Source: a virus. Taken from it: a stretch of 64,000 nucleotides of DNA. Shown in pieces: positions 9,243 through 21,000 of this stretch. The DNA lies in the IMG/VR virus record IMGVR_UViG_3300024264_000013, positions 32,060 through 96,059 of that record; one strand, given 5' to 3'. Position 1 is the stretch's first letter. Each line of letters opens with the position of its first letter. A model generated the notes under the pieces. It ran no database searches, was not told the origin of the DNA, and saw only the letters and a program-made list of their open reading frames with translations. The position numbers and the translations under genes were made by a program.

Positions 9243-9938
9243 ATGAACAAGACTTTTACAGTAACATATGCAGATGAGCCGTATAAAACGACTACTGCGG
9301 ATGGAAATACGTTTGAATGTACGTATAACGGTCCTAGATGGATTTTAGGACAGGTTGACAGAGATGACGACCAAGTTAGAGAAGCAGGACGTAGTGATGA
9401 ATCAGCAAGTGACCCAGCAGTAGATCCTACAGGATACGAACCTGATGAATATGACTACATCTTATTAGATGCAAATGAAAGCGATGCAATGACTGCTCGT
9501 TGTGCATATATGACAGATGATTATACGCATCCAGATGTTGCTGATTACACAGAAACAGTTACAGATGCTGATGGTACAGAAACTACATTCACTCATGTGT
9601 ACGAAGGTACAACAGGTATGCTTGCACACATTTATATGGGCGATAGTTTGTTATACAATCATGAAACGTCAACTTGGACAGATCCAACTTTACGTACTCA
9701 CAATAATACAAGAGAAGATACGTTAGCAACGTGGGCGGCGCAAGCGGCAGGTATTAGACGTGCTATATCATCAGACGGTGATGCACACAATAATTTAACT
9801 GATGCTGAAAAAACTACACTAGGTAATCATGCTACATGGTTAGAATCAATTCCAGTAAAATACGCAGGTATTAATCATTGGAAAATTCCTTATCCAGATG
9901 CAGTATTACCAAACTTTGTAGATCCAGCAGATCAATAA
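9243..9938 (+). CDS. Acidic protein closing the fibre cluster, function unknown
   Basis: 231 residues, strongly acidic in the first half (QVDRDDDQVREAGR, GYEPDEYDY). It starts with a beta segment KTFTVTYADEPY and has a Trp-containing C-terminus (HNNLTDAEKTTLGNHATWL, NHWKIPYPDAVLP). I recognise no family. Position after the Cys-rich pair, a GGAG site 13 bases after the previous stop, and a strong terminator right behind it make it the last gene of the fibre operon. It could be a fibre assembly chaperone or a small structural protein; neither can be decided from sequence. Confidence 0.55.
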   Translation: MNKTFTVTYADEPYKTTTADGNTFECTYNGPRWILGQVDRDDDQVREAGRSDESASDPAVDPTGYEPDEYDYILLDANESDAMTARCAYMTDDYTHPDVADYTETVTDADGTETTFTHVYEGTTGMLAHIYMGDSLLYNHETSTWTDPTLRTHNNTREDTLATWAAQAAGIRRAISSDGDAHNNLTDAEKTTLGNHATWLESIPVKYAGINHWKIPYPDAVLPNFVDPADQ

Positions 9939-9964
9939 AAACTAAAAATTCTATATCCAATCTT

Positions 9965-10015
9965 AATCGGATTCAACAGTATTTTTTATAACTATTGTTG
10001 AGTCCGATTTTTTTT
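9965..10015 (+). terminator. Rho-independent terminator
   Basis: A 17-pair stem (9965-9981 with 9993-10009, two G-U wobbles) with an 11-base loop, followed by a run of T. It ends the fibre operon and separates it from the sugar cassette. Confidence 0.9.
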
Positions 10016-10031
10016 ATGGAGACAAATATAG

Positions 10032-11000
10032 ATGACTAGAAGTAAAGCATTTTTTCTAAACGGCGGCGCTGGGCGTATGCTGTGTTCAATCCCTGCACTA
10101 GAATTATATGAACAAGAATCAGGTGATAAAGATTTTGTAATAGTATGTGAAGGCGGGACTGACATGTTTAAAGGTCATCCTAAATTACATAAACGTGCTT
10201 ATGATCCTTGGCACAAAAACCTATTTGAAGATATAATAAAACATAGACAAGTAGTTAATCCTGAACCATACCAAGTATGGGAATACTACAATCAAGAATG
10301 TAGTTTAGCACAAGCATTTGACATTATTCTTAATAATAAAGGTGTAAGAAAATTAGAAAAACCTTTTTTAAATTTAAGCAAAGATGAAATGCTAGTTGGT
10401 AGAAAACTAGTTAACGAAGTTAAAGAAAAACTTAAAAAAGATAAAGTGCTAGTATTCCAACCTTTTGGAAGAGGAATTGAAATACTCGATGATACCCCAA
10501 TTGATGTCACTGCACGTAGTTTTGAATTTAAAGATGTTAAAGAACTACTTAAAATTTTAGAAAAAGATTATGCTATTGTTATGATGAGTGAAATGAAAAT
10601 GGAACTTAAAGGCGAAGGTATTAAACAAGAAATAGCAATGCCCGAAGGATTAAGTCTACGACAATGGGCTGGAATGATTAAATTTTGTGATCACTTTTTG
10701 GGTTGCGATAGTGTAGGTCAACATTTATCATATGCTGTTGGTACAGAAACTACAACAGTAATTGGAGCAACTTATCCAGTTAATGTAAGTTATCCAAATA
10801 GTGAAGGTATTAAAATTGTAGATCTTGGAATGACTGAAAGAGTTTATGACCCTATAAGAATAACTCAAGACGAAACAGTTAATAGATCTAATGAAAAACT
10901 TATGCAAATGGATGACCAAATTCGAGATTATGTTATTGGTGTTGTTAAAAGAGAAATTGACCCTGATTCACCCGAAGATGATGTAGCAGAGAAAAAATGA
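10032..11000 (+). CDS. GT9-like (heptosyltransferase-type) glycosyltransferase
   Basis: 322 residues resembling the GT-B fold glycosyltransferase family 9, whose members transfer heptose from ADP-heptose to the LPS core. The N-terminus FFLNGGAGRMLCSIPALELY is the usual first beta-alpha unit with a glycine loop, and the C-terminal half has HFLGCDSVGQHLSYAVG, matching the GT9 block (D.G..H.A...G) that contacts the nucleotide sugar. A heptose donor is plausible because the same phage encodes ADP-heptose enzymes at 23-26.6 kb, but that link is inferred. The ribosome site is GGAG at 10018. It overlaps the next gene by four bases (ATGA), so the three sugar genes form one unit. Confidence 0.65.
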   Translation: MTRSKAFFLNGGAGRMLCSIPALELYEQESGDKDFVIVCEGGTDMFKGHPKLHKRAYDPWHKNLFEDIIKHRQVVNPEPYQVWEYYNQECSLAQAFDIILNNKGVRKLEKPFLNLSKDEMLVGRKLVNEVKEKLKKDKVLVFQPFGRGIEILDDTPIDVTARSFEFKDVKELLKILEKDYAIVMMSEMKMELKGEGIKQEIAMPEGLSLRQWAGMIKFCDHFLGCDSVGQHLSYAVGTETTTVIGATYPVNVSYPNSEGIKIVDLGMTERVYDPIRITQDETVNRSNEKLMQMDDQIRDYVIGVVKREIDPDSPEDDVAEKK

Positions 11001-11857
11001 GCCGACTCTTTGTATTAGGGTGTTCATTTAGTAATTATGCATGGCCAACTTGGGCAGATATGCTAGGGTTAGAATTTGACAAATTTGAAAACTGGGCATT
11101 TCCAGGCCTAGGCAACAGAGCAATAGCAGAACGTGTTGCAGAAATACATGCAAGAAATCAATTAACAAAAGATGATACTGTAATAATACAATGGACTAGT
11201 CATCTAAGACATGACTGGCATGCTACAGATAATAGACATCAAGACAACGCAGGCTGGAAAACTTCTGGTAGCATATTCAATTATATAAATGAAGAATTAT
11301 ATAACGAAAAATGGATACGAACATTTTGGGATGAAAATAGTTATATGATGCACACATTTAATAATATTTTACTAACACAAAACTTTTTAAATGGTATAGG
11401 ATGCAACTGGCGCATGACTAGTATGGGATATATTAATAAAATGAATAGCGACTACCCAGATGATACACATGGCGAAAAAACTAAAGAAGTAAACATATGG
11501 GAAAGTGCTCCAGGATTAAAAATATACGAAACTATATTTAAAGATAAATCAAAATGGATTACTCCAGTAGGATCTTTTGCATGGACACACGAAACTAAGC
11601 CTTACAAATTTATTTCAGTACAGGATAAATCTGTTTTTACATCAGACAGACATCCTACAATAATTCAGCATAATGATTACTTAAATAAGCATGTTTTGCC
11701 TAGTATAAACAAAAGCCAAAAACAATCAGATAAAGTAAATTTTTGGATAGATACTATTAACAATTTATATGATAACAGTCGTAAAGATTTTAATCAATTT
11801 GTTGGAAATATAAGCAAAAATATTAATGGTTGGAATAACAGTTATAGAGGATTTTAA
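10997..11857 (+). CDS. SGNH/GDSL-like hydrolase domain protein
   Basis: 286 residues. The start MSRLFVLGCSFSNYAWPTW places a G.S(F/Y) block at residues 8-11, as in SGNH esterases/acetylhydrolases. A GLGN motif follows (NWAFPGLGNRAI), and near the C-terminus DRHPTIIQHNDY supplies the DxxH pair of block V. These are the nucleophile, Gly/Asn oxyanion and His positions of the family. Such proteins often add or remove acyl groups on glycans. It is co-transcribed with the upstream GT9-like gene (ATGA overlap) and is followed after three bases by the carbamoyltransferase, which supports a glycan-decorating role (inference). Confidence 0.55.
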   Translation: MSRLFVLGCSFSNYAWPTWADMLGLEFDKFENWAFPGLGNRAIAERVAEIHARNQLTKDDTVIIQWTSHLRHDWHATDNRHQDNAGWKTSGSIFNYINEELYNEKWIRTFWDENSYMMHTFNNILLTQNFLNGIGCNWRMTSMGYINKMNSDYPDDTHGEKTKEVNIWESAPGLKIYETIFKDKSKWITPVGSFAWTHETKPYKFISVQDKSVFTSDRHPTIIQHNDYLNKHVLPSINKSQKQSDKVNFWIDTINNLYDNSRKDFNQFVGNISKNINGWNNSYRGF

Positions 11858-11860
11858 ATT

Positions 11861-13666
11861 ATGAGCAAACCAGTTTGGATAGCAGGTATAGCAAGAGGAC
11901 ACAACGCAGGCGTTTGTCTATTAAAGGACGGCGAAGTAGTATTTGCTGTTGAAGAAGAACGTTTAAGTAGACAAAAATATGACGGCGGACCTTTTGCAAC
12001 AATGGTAAAAATACTTGATTACACAGATAAGTTAGATTATCTAGTTGTTGCTCATACACAAAAATTACAAGACTCTGCAGGTACAATTGACTATAGCGGA
12101 GATGATGTGTATACTGGACTAGCACGTAAACTAGGCCTTATTGACAAAAAGTCAAATGCATATACATATGAACATCCACAAGTAATTGATCTTGCTTTTA
12201 TGCACCACAAACTTCATAGTGCTTGTGCATTTTATCGTTCAGGATTTGATAGTGCAGTAAGTGTTATTGTAGACGGAGCAGGAACTTTTGTTCCTATTGG
12301 AGTTAACAATGAACAAGTTATGAGTTGGGAAGTAGAAAGTATTATTGATTGTGCTTATCCTGCAACATTTAATACTTTGCATAAAGTCTACGGAACTAGA
12401 GATCCAATTCAAGGCGGCATTGTACAAATGGACAGTACACAATTTGGTGAGAATGGTCGAACACACTCAGCAGTTGTAAGTGACAGAGCAGGTATTGTAA
12501 AAGCATACGAAGCGGCAACTATGTACTGCGGTTGGCAAAGTATTGAAGCAGGTAAAACTATGGGATTATTTCCATATGGTAAGCCTAATGATAAATTTCC
12601 AAAACTATTTGAAGATACAGCAGATTATCCATTAACAAATAGAAACATTGTAGTACCAAATTATCCTAACGGTGCATTAATCAATGCTGGGCTGTATAAA
12701 GAACTTTCCGAACAACCTAAAGAAAAAGAAAATAGCGATCTTACATTACTACAAAGTAGACGTGATATTGCGTATGCTGTGCAAACAGAAACACAAGAAC
12801 AAGTTACAGATTTAATTAGAAATGCTGTTGAATTATCTGGTAACAAAAACGTTGTTATTAGTGGAGGATACGGATTAAACTGTGTTGCAAATTATCATTA
12901 TTTAGATGCATTAAAAGACGAAGGCATTAAAATTTATGTTGAACCAGTTTCAAATGATGCAGGTACAGCAATGGGTGCCGCAATGATGTTTTGGTATGGG
13001 TTAGAAGATGAAACAGAAAAACGTCAAACACAAACATTATATTTAGGCCCTGCCAATAATTACACATCAGAAGATATTGTTGCAAAATCTAAAGAAGCAA
13101 GTGTAGAATTATCAGATGCTACACACGAAGATGTTGTAGACTTAATTACTAACAAAAATATTGTAACTATTTTCCAAGGTCAAAGTGAAAACGGTCCGAG
13201 AGCGTTAGGTAATAGAAGTGTACTATACGATCCGACAGATCCAAACGGTAAAGACCATGTTAACAAAGTTAAACACAGAGAATACTTTAGACCATTTGCT
13301 GGAACTATTTTACAAGACGATGTACATGAATGGTTTGATCTACGCGGCATGGAAGATAGTCCACATATGATGTATGCTGTAAACTGTCAACCAGGTATTG
13401 AAGAAAAAATTCCTGCTATTATACATGTAGACGGTACATGTAGAATTCAAACAGTTACAAGAGAACAAAATAAACATTACTACGATTTAATTAAAGCATT
13501 TAAAGATAAAACAGGTTGTCCTATTATCTTTAATACTAGTTTTAATTTAGGTGGTGAACCTCTTGTTGAAACACTTGAAGATGCTATTTGGACACTACAA
13601 AATAGTGATATTGAATATCTTTACCTTCCTGAATTTGGAAAACTAATCACTGTTAAAAACGCATAG
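11861..13666 (+). CDS. Carbamoyltransferase (NodU/TobZ/WapO superfamily)
   Basis: 601 residues, full length for the family, which moves a carbamoyl group from carbamoyl phosphate (through carbamoyl-AMP) to a sugar hydroxyl. The N-terminal domain has GIARGHNAGVCLLKDG and EEERLSRQK, then MHHKLHSACAFY with the metal-binding histidines and VDGAGTF. The C-terminal YrdC-like part has GQSENGPRALGNRSVL, REYFRPFAG and NTSFNLGGEPLVE, all family hallmarks. In Pseudomonas a member (WapO) carbamoylates core heptose, which fits the heptose genes here (inference). The gene sits three bases after the SGNH-like gene and ends the cassette. Confidence 0.88.
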   Translation: MSKPVWIAGIARGHNAGVCLLKDGEVVFAVEEERLSRQKYDGGPFATMVKILDYTDKLDYLVVAHTQKLQDSAGTIDYSGDDVYTGLARKLGLIDKKSNAYTYEHPQVIDLAFMHHKLHSACAFYRSGFDSAVSVIVDGAGTFVPIGVNNEQVMSWEVESIIDCAYPATFNTLHKVYGTRDPIQGGIVQMDSTQFGENGRTHSAVVSDRAGIVKAYEAATMYCGWQSIEAGKTMGLFPYGKPNDKFPKLFEDTADYPLTNRNIVVPNYPNGALINAGLYKELSEQPKEKENSDLTLLQSRRDIAYAVQTETQEQVTDLIRNAVELSGNKNVVISGGYGLNCVANYHYLDALKDEGIKIYVEPVSNDAGTAMGAAMMFWYGLEDETEKRQTQTLYLGPANNYTSEDIVAKSKEASVELSDATHEDVVDLITNKNIVTIFQGQSENGPRALGNRSVLYDPTDPNGKDHVNKVKHREYFRPFAGTILQDDVHEWFDLRGMEDSPHMMYAVNCQPGIEEKIPAIIHVDGTCRIQTVTREQNKHYYDLIKAFKDKTGCPIIFNTSFNLGGEPLVETLEDAIWTLQNSDIEYLYLPEFGKLITVKNA

Positions 13667-13684
13667 CGACTTTCTTCAAACTCC

Positions 13685-13692
13685 GATAAATA
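13685..13692 (+). promoter_or_regulatory. T4-type late promoter octamer GATAAATA
   Basis: GATAAATA 20 bases before the ATG at 13712, in the short gap after the carbamoyltransferase gene. It marks the return to virion genes. Confidence 0.6.
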
Positions 13693-13711
13693 GTATAAAG
13701 CGAGTTTGATT

Positions 13712-14098
13712 ATGGATATATTAAAATACTTTAAAAAAGGCCTAAGAGGCACAGTACTGGTCCAAGGAAGTCATTTTTCCTATGGTGGATCATGGAAATC
13801 AGTAGAAACTTCTCTACCACTAGATAGATGGTATCAAGGTGACTTTGCAAGTGCTGAATATACAATTAGTATCGAACTAGGTAGAGATAAAAAAGAAATT
13901 ATAAAATGTCTATTAACTGCTTCACCAAACGAAGCAAGCGTAGTAGTGTATGGTAGAACTAGCACAACTACTGATTTAGTTAATGTAACTGCACAAGTTA
14001 CTAACTCTTATGTTGAATTAATTTTAACACCAAAAACAGATGCTAATAAAGGTGCTAAAGCATCGTTTAGTGCAACTTATTTTAAGAGTCATACCTAA
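13712..14098 (+). CDS. Small virion-associated protein, function unknown
   Basis: 128 residues from the ATG at 13712; an in-frame TTG at 13706 would add only two residues and is not needed. The body is beta-rich (GTVLVQGSHFSYGGSW, SAEYTISIELGRDKKEIIKC) with a C-terminal ASFSATYFKSHT. I recognise no catalytic motif. It lies between a late promoter and another late-promoter gene, inside the structural cluster, so a fibre or baseplate accessory role is likely. The ribosome site is weak (AGCGAG). Confidence 0.6.
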   Translation: MDILKYFKKGLRGTVLVQGSHFSYGGSWKSVETSLPLDRWYQGDFASAEYTISIELGRDKKEIIKCLLTASPNEASVVVYGRTSTTTDLVNVTAQVTNSYVELILTPKTDANKGAKASFSATYFKSHT

Positions 14099-14108
14099 AT
14101 TGTTGTTA

Positions 14109-14116
14109 GATAAATA
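14109..14116 (+). promoter_or_regulatory. T4-type late promoter octamer GATAAATA
   Basis: GATAAATA 20 bases before the GTG start at 14137, with GGAG at 14125-14128 as ribosome site. Confidence 0.6.
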
Positions 14117-14136
14117 TATAAAACTGGAGTACTAAA

Positions 14137-15072
14137 GTGGCCGTAGAAGAAAGACAATTTGAATCAGAATTTGGATTTAAAAGTCCAGGATTTACTGTAG
14201 ATAAACTAGGAAATATTACAGCAACATCTATTAATGCCGCAGGCGCCGGTGGCGGTGGATCAGGTGCTACAGGCGACTTTACTGTTACAGCAGATAACGG
14301 AAATTTTAGATTAGCAAGCGAAAGTGTAATTGTTGGTAGCGGTAATAATCCAACAATAACAATGACTCGTGGACAAGAGTATTCCTTTACTTTAAATTTA
14401 AGCGGATCACCTTTATCATTTAATATATTAGATTCTACAGGATTAGTTAGGTATAGTGATGGTCTTCAGCATCAAGCAGAAGATGGTACTATAACCAATG
14501 GAGCCGCGGCACAAGGATTTATTGCCGGTAAAGTTGTGTTTACAGTTCCTTCAGATGCAACTGATACATTATATTACGGTAACACAACAGGCAGTGTTAG
14601 AGGAACAATTAACGTTAGTGATGCTATTGCAGTTGATGCTACTTTTGCTGATTTAACTGTAACTGGAAATACAAGTTTACAAGCACTTACTGCTACATCA
14701 TTTACTTTAAATGGCAACGGCACAGTTACTGGTGATATGACTGTTGAAGGTAAATTAATTGGTGACTCATTAAGTGTTAATGGCCTAGGAGTTGCTGAAT
14801 TTAATGCTGGAACTAATATTGTTTTACGTGCTGGCAACAAAATAGATATTATTATCGATGATGTAATAATAGGAAAAATTGATAGTGCTGGTACAACAAT
14901 GCCAGTGATTAATACAACAGTAAATAACACGCCAATTGGTACAACTACAGCATCAACCGGCGCATTTACATCAGGAACCGTTGCTAGTCAACCGACGACA
15001 GCAAATGGCATAAGTAATAAAAAGTATGTAGACAACACATCGACAGCATTAGCGATTGCACTTGGGGTATAA
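14137..15072 (+). CDS. Tail fibre-like structural protein
   Basis: 311 residues with a GTG start at 14137, chosen because GGAG lies eight bases upstream and a late promoter before it. After EFGFKSPGFTVDKLGNITATSI comes a Gly-rich linker (AAGAGGGGSGATG), then beta-rich sequence. The C-terminus alternates short hydroxyl-rich repeats (FADLTVTGNTSLQALTATSFT) and ends with an ISNKKYVDN segment. This layout (short leader, Gly linker, repetitive beta shaft) is typical of phage fibre or collar proteins. It is followed after three bases by the giant repeat protein, so the two may form one structure. Confidence 0.65.
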   Translation: MAVEERQFESEFGFKSPGFTVDKLGNITATSINAAGAGGGGSGATGDFTVTADNGNFRLASESVIVGSGNNPTITMTRGQEYSFTLNLSGSPLSFNILDSTGLVRYSDGLQHQAEDGTITNGAAAQGFIAGKVVFTVPSDATDTLYYGNTTGSVRGTINVSDAIAVDATFADLTVTGNTSLQALTATSFTLNGNGTVTGDMTVEGKLIGDSLSVNGLGVAEFNAGTNIVLRAGNKIDIIIDDVIIGKIDSAGTTMPVINTTVNNTPIGTTTASTGAFTSGTVASQPTTANGISNKKYVDNTSTALAIALGV

Positions 15073-15075
15073 TTA

Positions 15076-18000
15076 ATGGCAAAGAAGAAAATTAATAATT
15101 ATAAGTTTAAACCAGGAATAGGTTATTTAGATAATTTATTTCCAAACGCTTATGCACTTTTAAATACAAACAAAGCATTTTTACAAGCAGAAACTGGACA
15201 GTTTATTACTGAACGAGTAAGTGATGCTACGGCTTTTCAAGCAGATTTAATTGCATTAGTTGATGACTTAGAACAAGAAATGGTTTTAGGAACGACTGCT
15301 ACACAAAGACTATGGGGACAAATTGAAAATAAAAAAGATGTCCAAGTAAAATTAACACGTAAAAGAACATTACAAAGATTAAAAACTGGCCTAGCGGCTT
15401 TAAGTAACGTAACAAGCACATATCAAACTGCAATGGAAAATGCAATTGATGAAATTATTGATATTGCTGATAACGGATTTACTAGTGCTACTGCACTTGT
15501 TACATCAGAGCGCACAGGTGAAGCAATAGGAGATATTGGCCTTGCTGTTGCAAGATTAAAATCTAATCGTGCTTTTATGATTCGTGAAACAAAAGCATTT
15601 ATAGATGATGATACTCCTGGTAATACAATTACTACTGCTAGTGATTTTGAAATAAATCTTGGATTATTAATAGACGGTATTACACAAGACGTATCAACAA
15701 CAGCAAACAATCTAACTAGAACAATTAATACTCAAATTTATGTTAATACAACTCCGTCAGATAGATCATTACTAGGTGATGGTATGACTAGACTTGGAAC
15801 TGTAATTAAACAAGTTGTTGAAGGTAGCACAGTTGTACGCACTACTGGAAATTCGTTATCACAAGACACATCAGGAACAAGTGCTGGTACAGTACTAGGT
15901 GACAGATGTAAAACACATATATTAGATACACAAACAGTTATTGCAAACGGAACTATAGCAAGTTTACCATCCGCTGTATATCCAAATTATAGTGACGAAC
16001 CAGCGGCAGGTTTAGCGGCCGCAACAGATTTAGAAAATAATAAAACTATTGTCTCTACAAATGTAAATGCGTTTTATAATTATACATTTAACCAAGCAAA
16101 ATGTGAAAGAGATACTGGATTAATTTTAAATGCATACTTGTTTGATTTACGCTATGGCGGCAATTTCAAAACTTATGATTATGCAAGCAAATATTGGGAA
16201 GGCGATGTAGCACAAGTTGATGGCACACGTTATCCAGAGTTAGACACTCATAGTTGGCTTACAACATTAATTAGAGATTATGTGTTTGACAAAATAGCAT
16301 ATCCAAAAGAACAATCAGCAACAGCACAAACAGTTACAGGTGACGATGCGGAAACAGGTGCTGACACACCAATTACAGATCTAGGCTCTTTAGTAGTAAC
16401 AACTATCGAAGGTGGATTAAGTGCAAGGCCTACTTTTGTAGATACCGGTGCTGGTTATGTAAAGTTTCCAGGTAACTATGATTCAAGCGACATATTATTA
16501 ATTACTAACACAACAGATAATGAAGTTATATATGCATTCAACGATGTAAATAATGGCGGCTTTACTGAACAACCATCAGAGTTTATTTCAACTAATGGCT
16601 ATGCATATGATGAAGATGAAGACTTTCCAAAATATTTACAAACAACAGATGCCATTACAAAAGTTTATTTTAATAAATCAACAGCATCTCAAATTTCAGA
16701 AGATAAGTTACAAATTTATGTTGACACTGATGAATTAATTGTTAGACCATATGAGTTTGGTACAGATTCAATTGAACGTCAGCGTACTGCTGAACCACAG
16801 TCAATGCTTGATGCTGACTTTGAATATGGACTTCAGCCTACTAAATGGAGTGCTATTGCAACAATGCGTGGTTATCCATCAGTATACGAAGTTCCAGGAA
16901 CTGAAACAAGTGTTATAACAGTTATATCAGATAGTAGTGCTGGAACAGAAGGAGTTGGTAGTTCATTAATTACTGTTACAACAGCAGGTGCTCACGGATT
17001 TGAACTTGGTGATGCTATTACTATTAAAGGATTAAAACAAGACGTACAAGGATACAGCAGAGCAGAAGGTGCATTTATAATAATCTCTGTACCCAATGCA
17101 ATTAGTTTCCAATTTTATGCAAAAGCAAAAGTCGGAACTGGTGGTAATGTTAATATCGAAGCAGAAGCAACACAACTAAGGCAAGCAGGATTTTACACAG
17201 GTGCAAGTATTGGTGTACCAACATTTAGTGTAGAAAGTCAAGGTAGTTCGGGTGTAATTAGGCCAGCATTAACTGTTGATTCCGGCGAAGACGTAATACC
17301 GTTCACAGTTACATCAGGCGCCGCACCAGAAATTGGTGCTCCATTATCAGCATCATCAGGAATTTCACTTGGTACACAGGTTACTGGTAGAGTTGGAACT
17401 GGTGGTATTGCTGTAACTCCAGTTACAACAGCAGACTTTCCTCCAGGAACAACAGAGATTACAGTACAATCTGCAACAGGCATACAACAGAATATGGCCG
17501 CTAACAAAGGTGACGGTACAGTAACACTTGTTAACACAGTTGTAGGAAATACAATTACACTTAATGAAGCAATAACAACCGATTTTTACGGTAACTTAGT
17601 TACGTACACAGCAGTTGAAGGTACTAATATTGTAAGTTTAGGATTTGGTGCGGCATTTAGTATTAGCAGAGCAGGCGGTAATTATTCATTAGTTGAAATT
17701 GTTAATTCAGGACAAGATTACCAAGTTGGTGATGTTTTAGAAATTCAAGGTGAATTTTTAGGTGGTATTACACCAACTCATGATTTAAATATAACAGTTA
17801 ATACTGTTGATACAGGTGGTGAAATATTAACTGTAACACTAGCAGGTAATGCTTTTGACGGAACTGCAACTTTTCCTAATACAAATGGTGAATATCAAAA
17901 CGGTCAAGGTACTGGCGGAACATGGGATATAGGTTATACTTCTAATGTTTTCAACTCAGTTACTCAAGTCAATCCAAGTTTTGTTGCACAAACAGGTCAA

Positions 18001-21000
18001 ACATCAGGCGGTGAAGGTACAGGTGTTTTATTAGATTTTACAATTACTGATAATGTTTATTCAGTAGCAATAGATCCTGTAGATGCAGGAGTAACAGGGT
18101 ATAGTGTTTATGATGTTATTGAAGTATCTGGTACTAATATGGGTGGCTTATCACCTGACAATGATGCCCAAGTTACTATTACATCAGTAGACAGTAATGG
18201 ATTTCCTACAGGTGCATCTGTAACTGGTAATGGTGCAAATGCGGCTAATAACTTTACTAGTGTAACATTTAGTACAAACAATGCTGGTATTGGTGCTAAC
18301 TTAAATATTAATACAGATGGTGCAACATACAATGCAACATTCACAGCACAAGGCACAGGATTTGCCGCACTAGATACTGTTACAGTATTAGGTACACAAG
18401 TAGGTGGATTAAGTCCTGCAAATGATGTTACAATTACAATTGATACTGTTGATACTGGTGGTGAAATTTTAACATTTACAGTATCAGGTACAGCAGTAAA
18501 CACACATTCTTATCCTGGAATAGCAAGTGGAACTAATTTAACTGGTGCAGGTGCTGACTTTGATATTGTTATTAATGGGCTTCTTGAAACATACGGAGTT
18601 ACTGTTGCAAATGCAGGTAGTAACTATGCTCCTAACCAAACAATTACAATTCAAGGTACACAATTAGGTGGAGCATCACCAGATAATGATTTAGTGTTAA
18701 CAATTACTGATGTTGACAATGATAGTACACTAACAGCAGGCGGAGTGTTAACAGTTAGCGTAGCAGGTACTGCACGAAAAGCAACTTCAGGATTTGCAGT
18801 TGCTGACAGATTAAAAATTCAAGGATCTAATTTTCCAGGCGGCGCAGATCCAACAAACGATGCAATTATCGAAATTACAAGTGTTGACGGCACTGGTGGA
18901 ATTACCGGATTTACAACTACTGGTACAGCACCAGACGGACAACAAACATATAATGCTGTAAGCGGTACAGCAAGTGCTTCGGGTACAAGTGCATCCTTTG
19001 ATATAACTAGACAAGGTACGATTTATTCAGCAGTATTTAATTCCCCAGGAGCAAACTTCGTTGCTACAGAAACAATTACATTTTTAGGTACTGACTTAGG
19101 CGGGGCTTCACCAGCAAACGATTGTACAATTACAGTTGACACTGTAGACGGTAGTGGAACTATTTTAACATTTACAGTAACAGGTACTGCGGCTAATTCC
19201 GGAGAATTACTTGGACAAAGCGCAGGCAATGTACTTGGTAGTGGAGCAACATTTAACGTTTCATTATCAGGCGGTAGTTATACTACAGCAGTTGCAGGTG
19301 GTGGCCAAGATTATTATCCAAGTCAGACATTTAAAATTCTAGGTAACACTTTAGCAGGTGCAACTCCAACTAACGACTTAACAGTTACTATATCAACAGT
19401 AGATGCTTCAGGAGCCATAACTGCAATTAGTTCATCAGGTTCAGCAAGTACTGATGTTGGATCATTTGCTAATGTAACTGCAACCGTAGCAGGTGCAACA
19501 GGTAATGGTGCAAGTTTTGATATTTTAAGAGACGGCACAAGTGCTGATAGTACTATTGGTACATACACAGTAAGTCAGAATGCTGGCGGTGGCAACTATA
19601 ATCCAAGTGATAAAATTAAAATTGGTGGCGAAAATTTAGGCGGTCAAGCCGCATCAAATGATATTATTGTAGTTGTAGATACTGTTGATAGTTCGGGTGC
19701 TGTATTAACATTTACAGCAACTGGTGAAGCCTTTGCAGGAACGTCATTTGATCTTTACAGTACTGTAACAGTTGATACACCAACTATTGCACAACTTGCA
19801 ACTACATTAGATATTAGTTTTAGTGCATTAGGTACTTTAAGAATTAACTTTGATTCAGCACATGGATTAGTTCCAGGTGATACATTTATTACAACAGTTG
19901 ATTCAGATGACGGAAGTAACAATCATGATTTAGCGGCAGGATCATTTATTGCAACTACTATACCAAGTCCGACAGCACTTACATTTACTGCTAGAGCGGC
20001 AGGAGCAATTGATGCGGTAGGTGATAATATTAACGGTACAGTTTATCCAAGACCAGACAGTTTCTTTATACACAGACCATTTGATGGCGGTGTACAATTA
20101 GGAACAGGCGGTCCGCAACACGGCGCACAAGCAATACGTCAAAGTAAAAAATATATTAGATATCAGTCAGGTAAAGGTATTATGTATACTACTGGTGCGT
20201 TGTTTGCACCAAGTTACGACTTGCGTACATGTACAGCAGATGGCGTAGAAGTAGGATCAGTAATTACTGTAACATGTGATGATAACGATCACGGTTTGCA
20301 AATTGGTGCAAAAATAAAACTAATTGGTATTGAAACAGTAGGATACAACGGAACATATACTGTAAATGATGTTATTGACGAACGTACATTTCAAGTTATA
20401 AACACATTAAACAGACTAGGTGGCACATCAGCAGTGCTAAGTTTTGGTGCTCAAATGTCAACATTCCAGTGGCATGGTGCTACTGTACGTTCAGGGGTGT
20501 TTGATGATCAAAACGGAATTTATTGGGAATATGACGGTGTTAATTTACAATGTTGTCAGCGTACTTCAACTAAGCAAATTTCAGGTACAGCAAACATTTT
20601 ACCAGATAATAACACAGTTACAGGTACAAACACTAGATTTAGAGATCAACTTAAAGCAGGCGATAGAATTGTTATTAGAGGAATGACTCATGTTATTAGC
20701 GGTATTGCAACACAAACGTCAATGACAGTTACACCAGACTATCGTGGAGTAAATGCGGCAGTAGGTACTAAGGTATGTTTAGTTTCTGATAAAAAAATTA
20801 GACAACAAGATTGGAACTTAGATAGAATGGACGGCACTGGTCCAAGTGGATACAACTTTGACCCTGCTAAGATGCAGATGATCGGGATTGAATATTCATG
20901 GTATGGTGCTGGTTTTATTGATTATATGGTACGTGGCGCCGACGGTAACTTTGTATACGGACATAGAATTAGAAACTCTAACGTAAACACAGAAGCATAT

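Noticed and set aside
18108-18503. Antisense open frame of 131 codons inside the giant repeat gene, and similar long antisense frames (1016-1399, 14574-14930, 40103-40483, 61583-61948)
   Set aside because: They lie wholly opposite well-supported genes, have Pro/Ser/Val-rich translations produced by the codon pattern of the sense gene, and lack ribosome sites or promoters.
17690-19760. Possible CRISPR-like array because of regular repeats
   Set aside because: The repeats are in frame within one protein, diverged at DNA level and unevenly spaced; no short identical direct repeats with unique spacers.
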